Notes: a model not told the origin generated them from the sequence alone. A stretch of 64,000 nt of DNA from Bedellia somnulentella (GCA_963576735.1 OY755179.1:1550001-1614000); one strand, 5' to 3'. Positions 32,104 through 45,200 are shown, counted from the stretch's first letter. A program made the numbers and translations.

Positions 32104-32203
32104 ACTCTCTACTTTATCAGTAATAACTTGAATTATATTAAGCGAATAGATGTGAAGCTTAGGCTAAGAATACAATAAGATAAGCCATCTCTTTTTGTTG
32201 TTG

Positions 32204-32334
32204 ACTGTCTAAGCAAAACGTGGGTACCTTCTCTGGAAACTAGATGGCGCTTGCCATGTGAGTTCAGGAGTATGGGTACCTCTGCCAACCCCTTCGGGGA
32301 TAAAACGGCGTGAACGTTTACGTTTATGTTTTTG
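32204..32334 (+). mobile_element. S2 SINE, 5'-truncated
   Basis: Begins at 'gactgtctaagcaaaacgtg', which is the same body variant as the copy at 14697, and ends 'gaacgtttacgtttatg'. Confidence 0.75.
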
Positions 32335-32439
32335 TTGTTGTCTACGAGACAGCGCGGCGGCATACGGTATGGACGGTATGGGCCTTCAAAAATGAAAATT
32401 GATCTATGATCAAAAATGGAAATTAAGAATTGATCTATT

Positions 32440-32688
32440 GCTGTGTAGTGTCGGCTTAGAATAGCACTACCCCATTTCTTCCGGTGGGTGTACGTAAGAG
32501 GCGACTAACGGTATTGGGGCTTTTGAGGGATTTTTGGGCGAAGCGGTTGGACACCCATCACCAACAACCTTTATTTTACCATCTTTTCCCCACGCATCTT
32601 CCAAAAGTGGCTGTGGAATTTCTAATTCCTTAGCTCTGGTTACCCCTTCTAGGGATTTATTGCCGTGAGTATATGTATGTATGTATGT
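32440..32688 (+). mobile_element. R1 repeat, full-length
   Basis: GCTGTGTAGTGTCGGCTTAG through (TATG)n; a 'cacagca' subfamily copy close to consensus. Confidence 0.8.
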
Positions 32689-32699
32689 ATATTTATTAG

Positions 32700-32845
32700 A
32701 GCTTATTGGGTGACGTGGCATCCAAAGACTCATCACTAATAACCTTTATTTTAAAATCGTTTCCCCACTAAACTTCTAAAATGGCTAATGAATTTCAAAA
32801 TTTAGAGCTGTGGCTACCACTTTTAGGTATCTGTAACCGATCCGT
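32700..32845 (+). repeat. R1 3' half, old
   Basis: Diverged copy right behind the young one: ggcatccaaagactcatcac through gtatctgtaaccg. Confidence 0.55.
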
Positions 32846-33305
32846 AAAGTATTGTAGACTGTTCAGGCAAAATAATTGATTAATATTTGAGATTTATAAA
32901 ATATGAATAACTTCGCCAACGCCTTGAGATTCATGTACGTCAGTATTTAAATTTAAATTTAACACAGTATTTAAAATTAAGGAATGAAGTTGCTTTGGTT
33001 CAGTTATGAATGCTGATTTCTTATTATTTATTAGTTAATGTCATGGTAGGTACTAATAATTATGACAATACTATTGTGACCAAATGTTGTGGAAATACTA
33101 TTTCAAAATAAAATTATTTTGTGTAGGATGCATTTTAACTCTATTGGTATTTGAATAATTTTAAAAGCCAACAACAACCAATAATATATAAACTATTGTT
33201 CAGAATAAGTTCAGATATCTATTATGAGAATTTAACAATCTCAAGATACTTGCAACAACTTGTACGACAGTAAAATCATGGGATATTATTTTTTGTCTGA
33301 TTCAA

Positions 33306-33507
33306 AAACACATACACATATACTCACGGCTATAATTCCCTAGAAGGGGTAGCCAGAGCCACTTTTGGAAGTTGAGTGGGGAAAAGGCGGTAAAATAAAG
33401 GTTTTTGGTGATGGGTCTCCAACCGCATCGCCCAAAAAGCCCCAATACCCTTAGTCGCCTCTTACGACACCCGTGGGTAGCGACATTCTAAGCCGGCACT
33501 ACACGGC
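33306..33507 (-). mobile_element. R1 repeat with internal deletions
   Basis: Lacks the 'ctaaggaattataaattcctca' segment and part of the 5' block but keeps both ends. The 12-base duplication ctgattcaaaaa is on both sides (near 33297 and 33513). Confidence 0.85.
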
Positions 33508-33509
33508 AA

Positions 33510-36340
33510 ATTCTGATTCAAAAAGTTACAGATTATTGCTGATTTAGTTTATCTAATGAATTCGTAACATAGTAAAGTCTTAAACCACACCTCCACCTCT
33601 TCGCATTAATGAAAACTTTCTCAGAAACAAAAAACTAATAAATCTGAAACATAAAGATTCTCACGTTCAACTAAATACATTAAAAATAAGCTTTCTCATT
33701 TGCATTGTCTTTAACTGTCACCAATAGCAAGATAGATTGACAGCTTAGATCGAAAAAGAAAACCTATCACCCACCCAAAAGCAAGATATCTATTAATGAA
33801 TGTTTAATGCAAAAGTGGCGGGCAATCAAGGGCATAACCACCTTAGCTCACATAACACATTGTTTGAATATTTCACTAGTTTAGTTGGTTATAAGAACCG
33901 CCGCGGGCCGGCTCTCCCCTCGACGGGACAGCGAGGGTTGCCAGCCTTAATCTCAATTAAACGCTGCTTTTCTTGAAAAACCTTTTAATAAAACATAAAT
34001 AGCCGCTGGTTGTTAATAAATGAATTCATAATTTCGAAAAATCCTCGTTAATGGCCGCTGATGGGTTATGATTTAAAAATTAAGTTGAAACTTACCCGCT
34101 AAAGTACAAGTGTTAAAAAAGAAAATGACTGCAAGGATTGTTTTAATTTTGAACTTTTAGTGTAATTAAAAAGGCTTTTAATTATTTAAGGACCCGGCAA
34201 TTAACTTTTTAATTAGTTTCAGAGGTCCAACGTTAAGTATGAGAAGTGAATCTGGACTCAGTGCTTAAAAGAGTTACTTATTTTTTGCACTAATAACGCT
34301 AGGAAAAGTATCAGTCATCATTAAAATCTATTAAGATAGAGCAATAATATATCTTTATTTACAAAAACTTAAGATAATAATACTGTTAAATAGGTACTAG
34401 AATTAGGTGAGAGCCTAATTTATAAATGATATTATTATATGATAGCTTCTGAATTTCCTACCAATAATTGTATTTTATCCTGTAAGTGTCGCCTCTTTTC
34501 AACTATTTAGCCACATCAGCTCCTATGGTTACCTCTGGGCTAATGTAACGTAAATGTAGTGTAAGTAAAGGTAAGGGGCAGGCCTATCGCCATTTAGTAC
34601 GAATACACTGTCACATGACGAAGTATGATGAGAAATATGACTTGACCAGACTTGATGATAACTGAAAGTATATGTGTTAGTGAGTAAAGTTAAATACATG
34701 GAAGGGAGTGAAAAGGTAATGCGTTTAGCATTATTTCAATACTTCCACTTTTTAAATATAAAAAATAAGAAAGCAAAAATTCATACTCTTTCATCTACAC
34801 AAATATTTGAAATATGTTTCTGAAGTTTTCCCTATTAATTTCATAATGTGGTAAAATTTATTTATTATAACGCTTAATATTTAGATTAACCGAGAAAAAA
34901 ATGACTAGAAAAACATCGAAAACGGCAAAACTATAACGTAGCAATACGCATGAAAAACCAATATTTTAGCTGTGGCATGTTTTATAAGAATTGATCCCTA
35001 AAGGTTATTTTTACTGAAATAAACCTTAGTCATTTTTAAACGTAACTTCAATTCCAACACAAACAATAAAAAACGGATTGAAACACGAAGCATTTTTCTA
35101 TCGAACATCTAAAATCGATACAGCTTAGAGCCCGGCGCCGCTGCTGAGCTATCTTAGAATCACGCCGGCGGCTTTAAAAGCTTTTAAATTTCCATTCGGA
35201 AATAAATACATTGTAATACCTCAGGAGACTTACATCGGTAAAATATGCAAAACGGCGAGGTTTTTTCTTGGCAGCATGAGTTCGGTTGAGCGGAACAATA
35301 TTGGGGCGGTGGAGTTCGCTAAACCGACACATTCACGCATCGGTGGTGTCGTGTTTGCTTTGAGCTGATATGGAATGACGTACTGACACATCTTTTACTC
35401 TTGAATCGTTGATAAAAATGCAAGCGACTTTTTAGTGAGGTTTGATTAATTATTGTACTTCTTTTTAAAAACAAAATTAATCAACAAGTTGTATGTATGT
35501 AAGCGAAAGAAGTCATTATTGTATTAATATAACTTTAGTATTTAATACTATTTTAATTCGTGTGTTTGTAGCATCAAATAATTAATGGTTAAAACTAAAA
35601 TAATCCCTAGGGGTATTAATACTGTCAGTATATGAAATCACGTACTCTTTTATGGCTTAGATTAGTTGATTGATTTGGCCTTTAGTTAAAGGAGAAGGTA
35701 TACATTACGAATTTCCACTTTGTGTATTAATTTTGTCATTCTGGGACGAGGTTCTGAATTTAATTCTGTATTTTCATTAAGAACAGGGGTATTAATCAAC
35801 CTATATAATTGAACCAACTATTTTTACATTTAATTCATTGTATTGACATTTAGTGGTCCTTGCTCAAGCTACGGTTCTCGAAGCCAACTGCTACGAGAGT
35901 TCACATCTACGAGATACCACGTCTACGACATCCACGATGCTCGTTACGTTTGACATCGACGCGTGTCGTTTATATGTTTTACTTTTACTCTTTGTTATAG
36001 AAGGGGAGAGGTTACAATAAAAATTGGTACTCTAAGTATCAAATTTTACAACTACTAAATTATATAAACACCGTTTCAAAAAACTAAATACATCGATCTC
36101 AAAAAATTGTGACTTCGATCGATAAATGAATTAATTTAATCGCTGGCATATATACACGAAAGTCTCTAGTAATAACAATAGAGGCATGATAAGCTTAAGC
36201 GCAATCCATAGCGACCGCGTCACTACAAAAATATTTTAAAAATGTATTAATCAAGTAAAAAAAAAAACATTTTCGAAAGTGAGGAGCAAATAGTCTATTT
36301 CTCATTTTAATTTGTGCATTAATCGTTAAGTGTTTCATAT
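33510..36340. other. Repeat-poor part of goosecoid intron 1
   Basis: Largely unique sequence. GC-richer islands at 33890-33950 and 35120-35180 are followed by A/T stretches rich in TAAT homeodomain cores; candidate enhancers only. A fragment of S2 lies at 34572-34632. Confidence 0.4.
34572..34632 (-). repeat. S2 SINE fragment
   Basis: About 60 bases: ggggcaggcctatcgccatt through cactgtcacatgacgaagta. Confidence 0.65.
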
Positions 36341-36343
36341 AAC

Positions 36344-36702
36344 ACATAACATAACATAACATAAACGTTCACGCCGAATATCCCCGAAGCGGTTGGCAGA
36401 GGTACTAATACTTCTGAACATCAAGTGACTTTGTCACCTGGTGTTCAGAGTACCCACGTTTTGCATGGACAGTGTACTCACGTGATAGGGGGCAGGCCTA
36501 TTGCCGTTTTGTATGAATACACTGTCACATGACTAAGTGCAACTAAGCCATGTGGGTTTCCTCACAATGTTTTCCCTCACCATTAACATCCATGATAAAT
36601 TAACCACACATATAGAAAAGACAAATTGGTGTAAGCCCGACCCGGGATTTGAACACTAGTCACTTGCACGTTAACCGGTGTTCTTCCCATTGAGCTACCA
36701 CG
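36344..36702 (-). mobile_element. S2 tRNA-derived SINE, full-length
   Basis: Tail of four ATAAC units, then the body and the head ending ctaccacg. The head differs (acttgcacgttaaccggtgt) and resembles the copy at 41777, suggesting a subfamily. Confidence 0.85.
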
Positions 36703-37372
36703 TCGCTATATAACACGTCTATCTATCAAATTTAAACTGCAATGTCTCGATAGTTTTAGAATGACATTGCTGTAACATATGTAAAATCAGCTGACATAAC
36801 CAATCTACAAAGATAATAGTTTTATATTCCGGCTACAAAACCATAAAGATGTATATTGACATCCATGATAGCAAATCAAGAGAGTTGGTTCTTCTCCCAG
36901 CTTATAAAAAGTTAACATAGCTAGAAAACTCAGTTTTAACATTAAAAATGAATGAGCAGTAGTTTAAAACGATAAATTCCTGTAAACACAAAATAACTAT
37001 GATTAATTAAAAGATTCAACACGAGTAACACAATAAAAAAAATAAGTTTTTATAAAAAAACAGGGTCACGTTTTACCCGCAAACCGACAACGTTTATTTT
37101 ATTACTATTATTTGACTTTCAACTACGTTACGTCAAAATTATTAACATGTATTACGTCATAGCATCGAGTTCGCCCTAAAAGGAAATATCAAAAATACTT
37201 GTGGTATTTAATACTAACTCGATTAGCAAAATTAATAATTTTCAATACAAACTGTACGAAGCCGTGATATAACTATAACTATGCCATCTATAACTTGATG
37301 TACTTTCTAGGCACAAAGTGAGTACTCCAAACACCGGGTAACAAACATGCCACGTGATGTTCAGGAACATTA

Positions 37373-37618
37373 TTACATACATACATACATATACTCACGG
37401 CTATCAATCCCTAGAAGGGGTAGCCAGAGCTAACGAATTAGAAATTTCTCAGTAGAAGTTGCGTGGGGAAAAGATGGTAAAATAAAGGTTGTTGGTGATG
37501 GGTCTCCAACCGCATCGCCCAAAAATCCCTTAAAAAGCCCCAATACCGTTAGTCGCCTCTTACGTACACCCACCGGAAGAAAAGGGGTAGTGCTATTCTA
37601 AGCTGACACTACACAGCA
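37373..37618 (-). mobile_element. R1 repeat, nearly full-length
   Basis: (CATA)n tail through GACACTACACAGCA, with a small deletion after 'atttctcag'. Confidence 0.8.
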
Positions 37619-37821
37619 AGAGAGAGAAACATTATTGTACCTCACAAACCCTTTAGCGTAAAAGATGAGTTGATTTAAGAATAAATACACATATAAATTC
37701 ATAATAAAGTGAACTCGTTATCTACGGATCCAGATGCAAATCTTCTAACGGACCTCCAAAGTCATCTAAATATCAGACAATGTAAGACGTATTTACTAAG
37801 TATAATGTCTGCAATGTATAC

Positions 37822-37935
37822 TATTCTAAAATAGCACTAACTAATTTGTTTCTACGGGTGCCGTAAGAGGAGATTTAGGGTATTGAGGATTTTTAACTGA
37901 TTGGACTATTAATCAGGAGACCTATCACTAATTCG
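37822..37935 (+). repeat. R1 5' half, old
   Basis: attctaaaatagcactaact through attaatcaggagacctatca, heavily mutated. Confidence 0.5.
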
Positions 37936-37963
37936 CCTTTATGTTACAGTATTAGCCGTGTAG

Positions 37964-38190
37964 ACTTAGAATAACACTATCCCATTTCTACCCGTGGGTT
38001 ATTGTAAGAGGCGACTAAGGGTATAGGGGCTTTTTAAGTAATTTTAGGGCGATGTGGTTGGTTGGATGATTTATTATTACCAACTTTTCCTCACTTAACT
38101 TCCAAAAGTGGCTGAGGAAAGTCTCATTCTAAAGTTCTGACAACCCCTTCAAGGGATTTTTAGCCGTGAGTAAATGTATGCATGCATGTA
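37964..38190 (+). mobile_element. R1 repeat close to the goosecoid exon 2 acceptor
   Basis: gccgtgtagacttagaataa through gtgagtaaatgtatgcatgc. Its tail ends only about 100 bases before the splice acceptor at 38290, inside the region where a branch point would be expected further downstream. Confidence 0.75.
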
Positions 38191-38290
38191 TTTGACTCAC
38201 TCAATCTCCAAAAGTAAAGGAAAAATTCTTGAAATTCGGGCTCCCAATTTTTTCCTTACAGCCATGAATATCTATATATTTATTCAACAG

Positions 38291-38538
38291 GTGTTAGCGG
38301 CGTCGGCGGCGGCGGTGTGGGCGGAAGCAGCTACGCAGGTTTATACGGCGGGTACGCGGCGGCGGCGCTGGCCGGGCTGGGCGGGCCGCCGCCCAAGCGC
38401 AAGCGGAGGCACCGCACCATCTTCACGGAGGAACAGCTCGAGCAGTTGGAAAGCACCTTCGATAAGACACACTACCCTGATGTGGTGTTGAGGGAGCAAC
38501 TGGCCTTGAGGGTCGATTTGAAGGAGGAAAGGGTTGAG
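38291..38538 (+). CDS. Gsc: Goosecoid homeobox protein, coding exon 2 (homeodomain residues 1-46)
   Basis: After GT (completing the split Gly codon) come 82 codons. They start with a Gly-rich stretch, then an Ala/Leu segment, then the basic arm [13 protein letters not shown]. The homeodomain begins at the codon at 38401: F8, L16 and F20 are in place, followed by the goosecoid-type helix 1-2 sequence ([12 protein letters not shown]). The exon stops after Glu46 at the donor GAG|GTATGA (38539), the classical 46/47 intron position of paired-like homeobox genes. The recognition helix with W48, F49 and the diagnostic K50 is on the next exon, which was not found up to 64000. GC content is far above that of the flanking DNA. 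Confidence 0.9.
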
Positions 38539-41070
38539 GTATGATTTTATTTGTGTACTTGGTTACGATTTATGATATGAATACAGATGGTGCAATTGTT
38601 TTTGTGAGGGTTAGTAAGTGTAACTATGAAAATGTTCTGTTTTTATATATCAAGAGAGAGAAGCGATGTAACGAATATTTTATTGGTAGTAGCAAAATTT
38701 CACAGTTCGTTAGGTAACGAGTAAAACCATATGAGCGAAATGACTCTTTAGTCAGATGACTTCGTATCAACTTAGCAATTCTCGTAAGAAGGGCATCACC
38801 TTTATGATTCATAGCGTGACAAGGGCTTATTTCTCTCATCACAAGTTTTTTTTAGTGTATAACCCTTAACATGTCTTATTTCATTAAGTATTAGAATATT
38901 GATAATGTAAGGTTTCTTATTGATGCAGCTTGAATCTAATGAAACGGATTGCTTGTATCATTTATGTTACATTTGTTTGGCTTCTTACAGCAATCTTAGT
39001 TTAACTGATTTTGTCTGAACTTTCTATAACTGTTCGCGTGCAACAATTTCGCAATATTCTTAAAGATTTTTAATCCGAACAAACATTTAGCCCCCCTCAC
39101 CACATGTCATTAAAATGCACATATGCATTATTTCGAGACCATCAATTGTTCATCTGATCAAATTATCTTAATGTTGAAGCGTTGAATTCCATTAAATATT
39201 CAGGAACAAAAATCCCATAAAAAATACTGGGTAAACCAAACTAATAACTGATAATTTTTACATTTAAACAGCTCCGATGCATTGGATACCCGGAAATATT
39301 AGAATAAGTAAATATTGCCCAAGTAAAGAAAGAAAGAAAGAGAGACATTTATTCGCTGCACAGAATATAGAAAAATAACATTAATAGAGAAAAAAAAACA
39401 ACATTTTATTCAATTCTCAAAGCTAGAAAACAAAAGTAAACAAGGAAAAACATACAAATATAATATTTAGGAGGCAAGGCGAAACGGTCTAGTCTAGTCT
39501 ATTTTAAGTTAGTTTCAAGTAATGTGTTCCGCCTCACAGTCTGGCACAAGTATTTTTTCACCACCCTAACTAACTAATAGGATGGCGATTTTTCTTACAA
39601 AATGTTAAAAAAAGGCACAAAGACTAAAGTATTTAACGGCATTAAGACTCGGACCATCACCCACGGTAAAATTCAGTTCTTGTACATAGGATGACAATAA
39701 GTTAAGTTGGAAACACAGTCATCATTATTTATCAAAGTAATTTCAATAAAATATTATACAGTTTTTATCTTGCTTGCTTTATGCCTTTAAGTAAATCTAT
39801 ACAATATGATACGCACCACTAACTAAATTGATCGAAATTTTGTTCGGCTGAAATTCACGATTTCATAAAATATATTATTATTGTTAATAATCGCCTCGCC
39901 AATCACCGTTTTTTTTTTATATAAAACTTATTAAAAAACGGTTTGTGAAGAATGCAAGAAGTTTGTCAGGATTGTACATAGCGGAAATCAATAGCTTCTA
40001 CCCCCCACCATTGTACGGAATCAATGGCATATTAATAAATTTTTTTTTAAAAAAAAACAAGAATCAAAACAGAGTTAACCGGTTACAAAAAACCAACTGC
40101 CTACGAAAAAAATGTGAATTCCATATTAGGTTCTAGCAAATGATGTTAAACAAATGACAGCGTCAGTGATCAAATTTCGAACATCCTACAAAAGATTAGT
40201 GGTGCCCAAGTCCGGTAGCTGCCGAGCTATAAGTCAATAACGGCCAAAAGAAACATGACTCAGCATTTTTGAGCAAAAGAGACTTGTGTACACTTCTGAC
40301 TTATGGGTGGTCTCGAAAAAAACTTCTTAAAACTAATATGATGTCAAAAAGAAGAAATACAGATTATATTACTAAAAAATATAGGTTGCAGGAAATAAAA
40401 GGTGCAAACATTTGTTAACAATAGGATTAAACCATACACATAGACAGAATGGGTCTCACTAGCTTTTACTTGAATTAATCTGGTTGTATTTGTAGACCTT
40501 TATCACGTTTATCTGCCTACGAGAATTCTTCTTCATGGATACTTAAAAAAACTTATGGATTTCTATGTTTATATTATATACTTAATTGCTCAAAAGATAA
40601 TAATAAAAGTATGAAAGATTCTCTTTATTCTCATTTTATAAAATTTGCAGCTAACTAAAAGAACATGCATTATATTATAATATTTTATTATATAAAATTA
40701 AAAGCTTACAAAAAACATTTTCTTAAATAATCCTACAGCCATGGAAAGCTTAACTAAATAGAATTCCGGCAAAAACGAATAGTCAAATAAATGTCCCTAC
40801 ACCCTGATTAATTGATTGAATGTTTTGACTTTTGTCGGTTATACATTTGCATCGCTTAAGTCTGTGGAAATACACTGATACATTTACGGATACAGATCCA
40901 CAATCTTTTCTTGGCCGGTAAGGGCTGTCGCTGTCATCGATATTAGTATTGCCAGCAAATAAAAAATAACCATTATAAGGGAAATAACTTTACATCATAC
41001 AGGCTAATTTATTTATGTATTGAAATGTCTTAATACAACAATTTATATAATATTCATTTAATTAATAACT
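38539..41070. other. Gsc: Start of goosecoid intron 2; mostly unique AT-rich DNA
   Basis: No exon recognised. A minus-strand LINE 3' end with a (CTTT)n tail may lie at 39315-39550 (agaaagaaagaaagagagac, then catttattcgctgcacag). Confidence 0.4.
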
Positions 41071-41073
41071 AGT

Positions 41074-41319
41074 TGCTGTGTAGTGTCGGCTTAAAATAGC
41101 ACTACCCCATTTCTGCCGGTGGGTGTACGTAAGAGGCGACTAACGGTATTGGGGCTTTTAAGAGGTTTTTGGGCGAAGCGGTTGGAGACCCATTAACAAT
41201 AACCTTTATTTTACCATCTTTACTCAACTTTCCGAAAGTGGCTGAGGAGCTTCTAGTTCCTTAGCTCGGGCTACCCCTTCTAGGGATTTACAGCCTTGAG
41301 TATATGTATGTATGTATGC
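41074..41319 (+). mobile_element. R1 repeat, full-length
   Basis: TGCTGTGTAG through (TATG)n. Flanks aataacta on both sides, with two extra bases (gt) at the 5' end. Confidence 0.85.
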
Positions 41320-41776
41320 AATAACTATTATTGTAAGTAAACAAGTTCGTTTTAATGTAAGCTAATTATATTTATTTATTTTTGCCCTTGTCTGGTATGT
41401 CTACCCGAATGACTGTGTATCCTAAATTTGATGATCTTACCTCCCAAATGTTGTCTGGAAGCTTTTAGCGATAACACTGCCAATTGTACTTTTCTGCAAG
41501 CTGTTTCATTATTTTATACTCAAGGATTTGTTATTTGTGACACTCAGAGTTAATAAGTGGGTAACTACTTAAAATCATTTTTTTAATCCTGTAAATTAGA
41601 GGCTTACCTTGTCGTGTAATGTCTTTTACATTTCATATTCACACATAGATCCCCCAAAAAGGTGGCGCAGAAAAAATAATTCTAAACATCAGATATCGTT
41701 TGGGTTTTTCATTCATTTTGCTGGGTCAGTGAATTTATGGGCACTTTTTTATTGCTGTTAACAACCTTGTTACATA

Positions 41777-42123
41777 TAACATAACATAAACGTTTACGCC
41801 GAATACCCCCGAAGGGATTTGGCAGAGGTACTAATACTTCTGAACATCACGTGACTTTGTCACCTGGTGTTCAGAGTACCCACGCTTTGCATGAACAGTA
41901 TACTCACGTGATAGGGGGCAGGACTATCGCCGTTTTCCACGAATACACTGTCACATGACTAAGTACAACTCAGCCATGTGGGTTTCCTCACCGTTAACAA
42001 CCGTGATAAATTAACCACACATATGACTTTAGAAAAGACAAATTGGTGTAGGCCCGATTCGGGATTTGAAGACTAGTGAGTCGCTTGCACCTTAACCGGT
42101 GTTCTACCCATTAAGCTATCACG
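41777..42123 (-). mobile_element. S2 tRNA-derived SINE
   Basis: ATAAC tail, body and head, ending ctatcacg. Loses 'cacgatgttttccct' near the middle. A second, more degraded head (acacattggtacatccccgc, gattagaacccacgcatc) follows at 42155-42225. Confidence 0.8.
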
Positions 42124-42229
42124 TCGTATTTGCCTTGTATTCTTATATATATGTCAGACAGTTATGACTTAAGAAATGACACATTGGTACATCCCCGCAT
42201 TAGGATTAGAACCCACGCATCAGTGTATA

Positions 42230-45200
42230 CGAAGTGAAATCTTATTCAGGAGCATTTCCCAACTTCCCGTAACCCGCACCGCATGACTATCGATGCGCGC
42301 ACAACTTTTCGGACGGTGTTAGCCTACTTAGATAAAATTTAACAATATAAATAATAATTTTCATGAATTTTTATATTGAATACTGGAAATAAAAGCGTTT
42401 ATCAATAAGCAAAGATACATCATAAAAATAATTGTTTTTGAAAAAAAGTTTCCACTACAAAAAAATATTAATGAAAGTGATAATTTATTATATACGTCGT
42501 AGGTCACCCTATAATTTTTATTTAGTTAAGAACTAACTGACAATGACAGGCCGAAATTTCAAAATGGTGACAGTAGTACCAGAGTCGCCGCCGGCCAAGT
42601 TATGATTGTGGATCTGTATGTCATTTTTTATTTCTTCGTTAAGTTCTCTATAAATCAAACTAATCCATCCAACCACAACCAACCTTTTTGTACCCAAAAC
42701 AAAAACAACAAAAATGGCGCGAAACACCATAACAAAGTTGCACTCGATACTCGTATTTGGACTCGCTCTCGAAACTCCGAGATAAGTCGGTGAAGTGCAG
42801 CTTCCTGGGTGGGCGGAGTGCTCGGCACACAGCCAACACCGGTAGCTGGGCAAACAGTGGGAGACACTGGCAGTCAGTCCTCTTGTCATTTTACGCTATT
42901 TTGACGAGTTATGAGATATGAACAGGTGAGATGAAAGTGTCACGATAATCTGAGATTATATGAAAATGACTTTATTTTTCATTTCAATTTAGACGTGTGA
43001 CGAGACGTGACCTGTAAAATACCTAAAAGTAAATATTTGTCATAAACGAGAACAAAAAGATGCTGGATAGAAATTTCCCATTGCCTGATAATCACTTGAC
43101 GACAGATAATGTGTTAATCATGGAATTAAAAGAACCAAAGAAATTAGTCATTTTCTTATTATCACCCTTACACGGTCAATTGAAGTCGCTACTGGCATTG
43201 TTAAACTTCATATAGTTTTCAATCATTTTCTTTACAACCCAATTTATTTTTTGTTCGAAACGAAATTGTAATCATTATATAACAGTTGTGGGGCAATCCA
43301 GTAATGTTGGAAAATTGTATACAATGTTACTTCCATAACACAATATAAAGAGTTAGTAAAGCTCCTTCTAGGTCAGTAATCACGTTCGCCGTTTCACCGT
43401 TGCCAACTAATGATTTTTATGCTTAATAAACTATGCTTAATAATTACTGAAGAACGTAAGTGTGCTTGCAAAAGGAAAGAAATTTATTATCGATCAATCA
43501 CTTTAACCAGTGGCAGAGTATGAATATCCAGTCTCTCGTCAAACTTAAAATTAAAATATGACTGGTAGTTTAGTTTATACCAAGCATATATTTATAACAT
43601 TTTCGAACGATTTCCGAATTGAGTATTCCAGCTGAGAACAACTTAAGTATTGTTCTGTCGCATTGAAATCTTAACAACTGAATGAGACAAAACGATTCTA
43701 AAGTCGTTCTCAGCTTGAATACTCAATTCAGAAATCGGGTCTTTATGTGTAATCAATTTGAAAACATAGGTGAAGAAACATTCATGGCTGATCCTTCAGT
43801 GGTTTAGGATGTTTTAGATATGAGCGTATGTATGTTACGTGAACAACACAAACCGATATCTTCATGCATTAGTTATGTCATTTCTTCTCTGCTATACTAC
43901 CTGTTTAGTTTTTCAGAGCTCTGACTAATCCTCCTTGTGAATCAAAACTAATTTAGTGCAGGTATTACATACTTAAACTGAACTATGAGTACATAAATTC
44001 AAAGATATCAATTGTAACTATCTCCGAAAGTAAGTCCAGTACTAAAAGCATTTGAAAGTAAGACTTAGGTCCAATAAATAATTCATAATCTTATGATTTA
44101 CAAAACCTTCAAATCAAAGTATTCGTCGACAAAACTTTTAAGAGACAATAAGTTGATTTACAAACAAGATCCAAACGAAACTCTAAAAGAGCAAGGTTTC
44201 CTTTAAAAGTTAATTCTTACGGGGCGAGTGAGCGGAAAATTAATCGGAGTTAATTAAATTTGATTTATTTATGGCAAGGCCGACGGCCACGCGGCCGAGG
44301 GCTGAGAGGAACGAGATAAAAGCACAACAAAACAGTTAATGAGGGGCCTTCCAACGGCTTCCTCGCTCCGGATAACGGTGTTTTTCCGATTTGTAAAATT
44401 GCTTTTCCAAACCATCTATTATTGCGTTTTGTCAATCGTAAGGCTTCCGTTCGTTGAGAGTTTAAAAGTAACAACTTTACATCAAAGTGGTTTTATAAAA
44501 GAGCACCAGCGTATTTGTATGGTATGATTGTAAAATGTAACAACATTGTTTTCTGCCTCTTAACTTATTAAAAATCCAACGTGACTTGTTTCGGCTGTAA
44601 AAAGCTGATTCGTGTGAGTTTGTTGGTCGTAGCGGCCCCTGTTATTTGAACAAGGCCAATTGGAAACTGCATTATTAAATCGCTTTTGTTTAGGCGCTTC
44701 AAGCACAACACTTTGGCGCAAACGGTGGTGTACTCGTAAGCTGTGTTGTGGGCCACTGTGTTGTCAGTGTGCAACCGCCACGCCAATTTATTTCGAAAAC
44801 AGACTCTTCCGCTAAACTACTTTTATTGTTACTGGCTTAATTGTCATTATTGACTTAAATTTAGTGTCCATTTTATAAGCGAAACGGATAAAAAATAAAA
44901 AGCATGGGAATAGAAATACGCATAATATCTTTAAACAACATTGTATTAGGCTATACTTTCACGTGGGCTATGAGAGCTCAACTAAATTCTACGAAGAGTA
45001 ATCATGCTGTTTCCTTTTTTAAACTATATTTTTAGTTTTACTAAACTTTTGGTTGTAAAGTTAAATTGTGCCGTAGTCTTATAAATTTAGACGATCTTAA
45101 ATTTTGCATAATAGAATAGATTTTCAATCTATGATTTAGTTTAGACTCTTAACTTTAGAGGTGCTATCGCAATGACATGATACAAAATTTAGTCAAATTA

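Larger units (their letters stand above)
27932..38290 (+). other. Gsc: Goosecoid intron 1
   Basis: 10,359 bases from GTAAGA to TTCAACAG. The acceptor at 38290 is chosen because it alone joins exon 1 (phase 1) to the homeodomain frame; a better polypyrimidine acceptor at 38261 (ttccttacag) would put the homeodomain out of frame. It contains seven or more R1 copies or copy pairs, four S2 copies or fragments, two Helitrons and LINE relics. Confidence 0.75.

Noticed and set aside
38174..38491. 105-codon frame over goosecoid exon 2
   Set aside because: It is the wrong frame for the homeodomain; using acceptor 38261 would require it and would destroy the homeodomain.
42533..42889. 118-codon minus-strand ORF as a gene
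   Set aside because: It starts with an ATG but has no domain, no signal peptide and no neighbouring splice context; left as unexplained.
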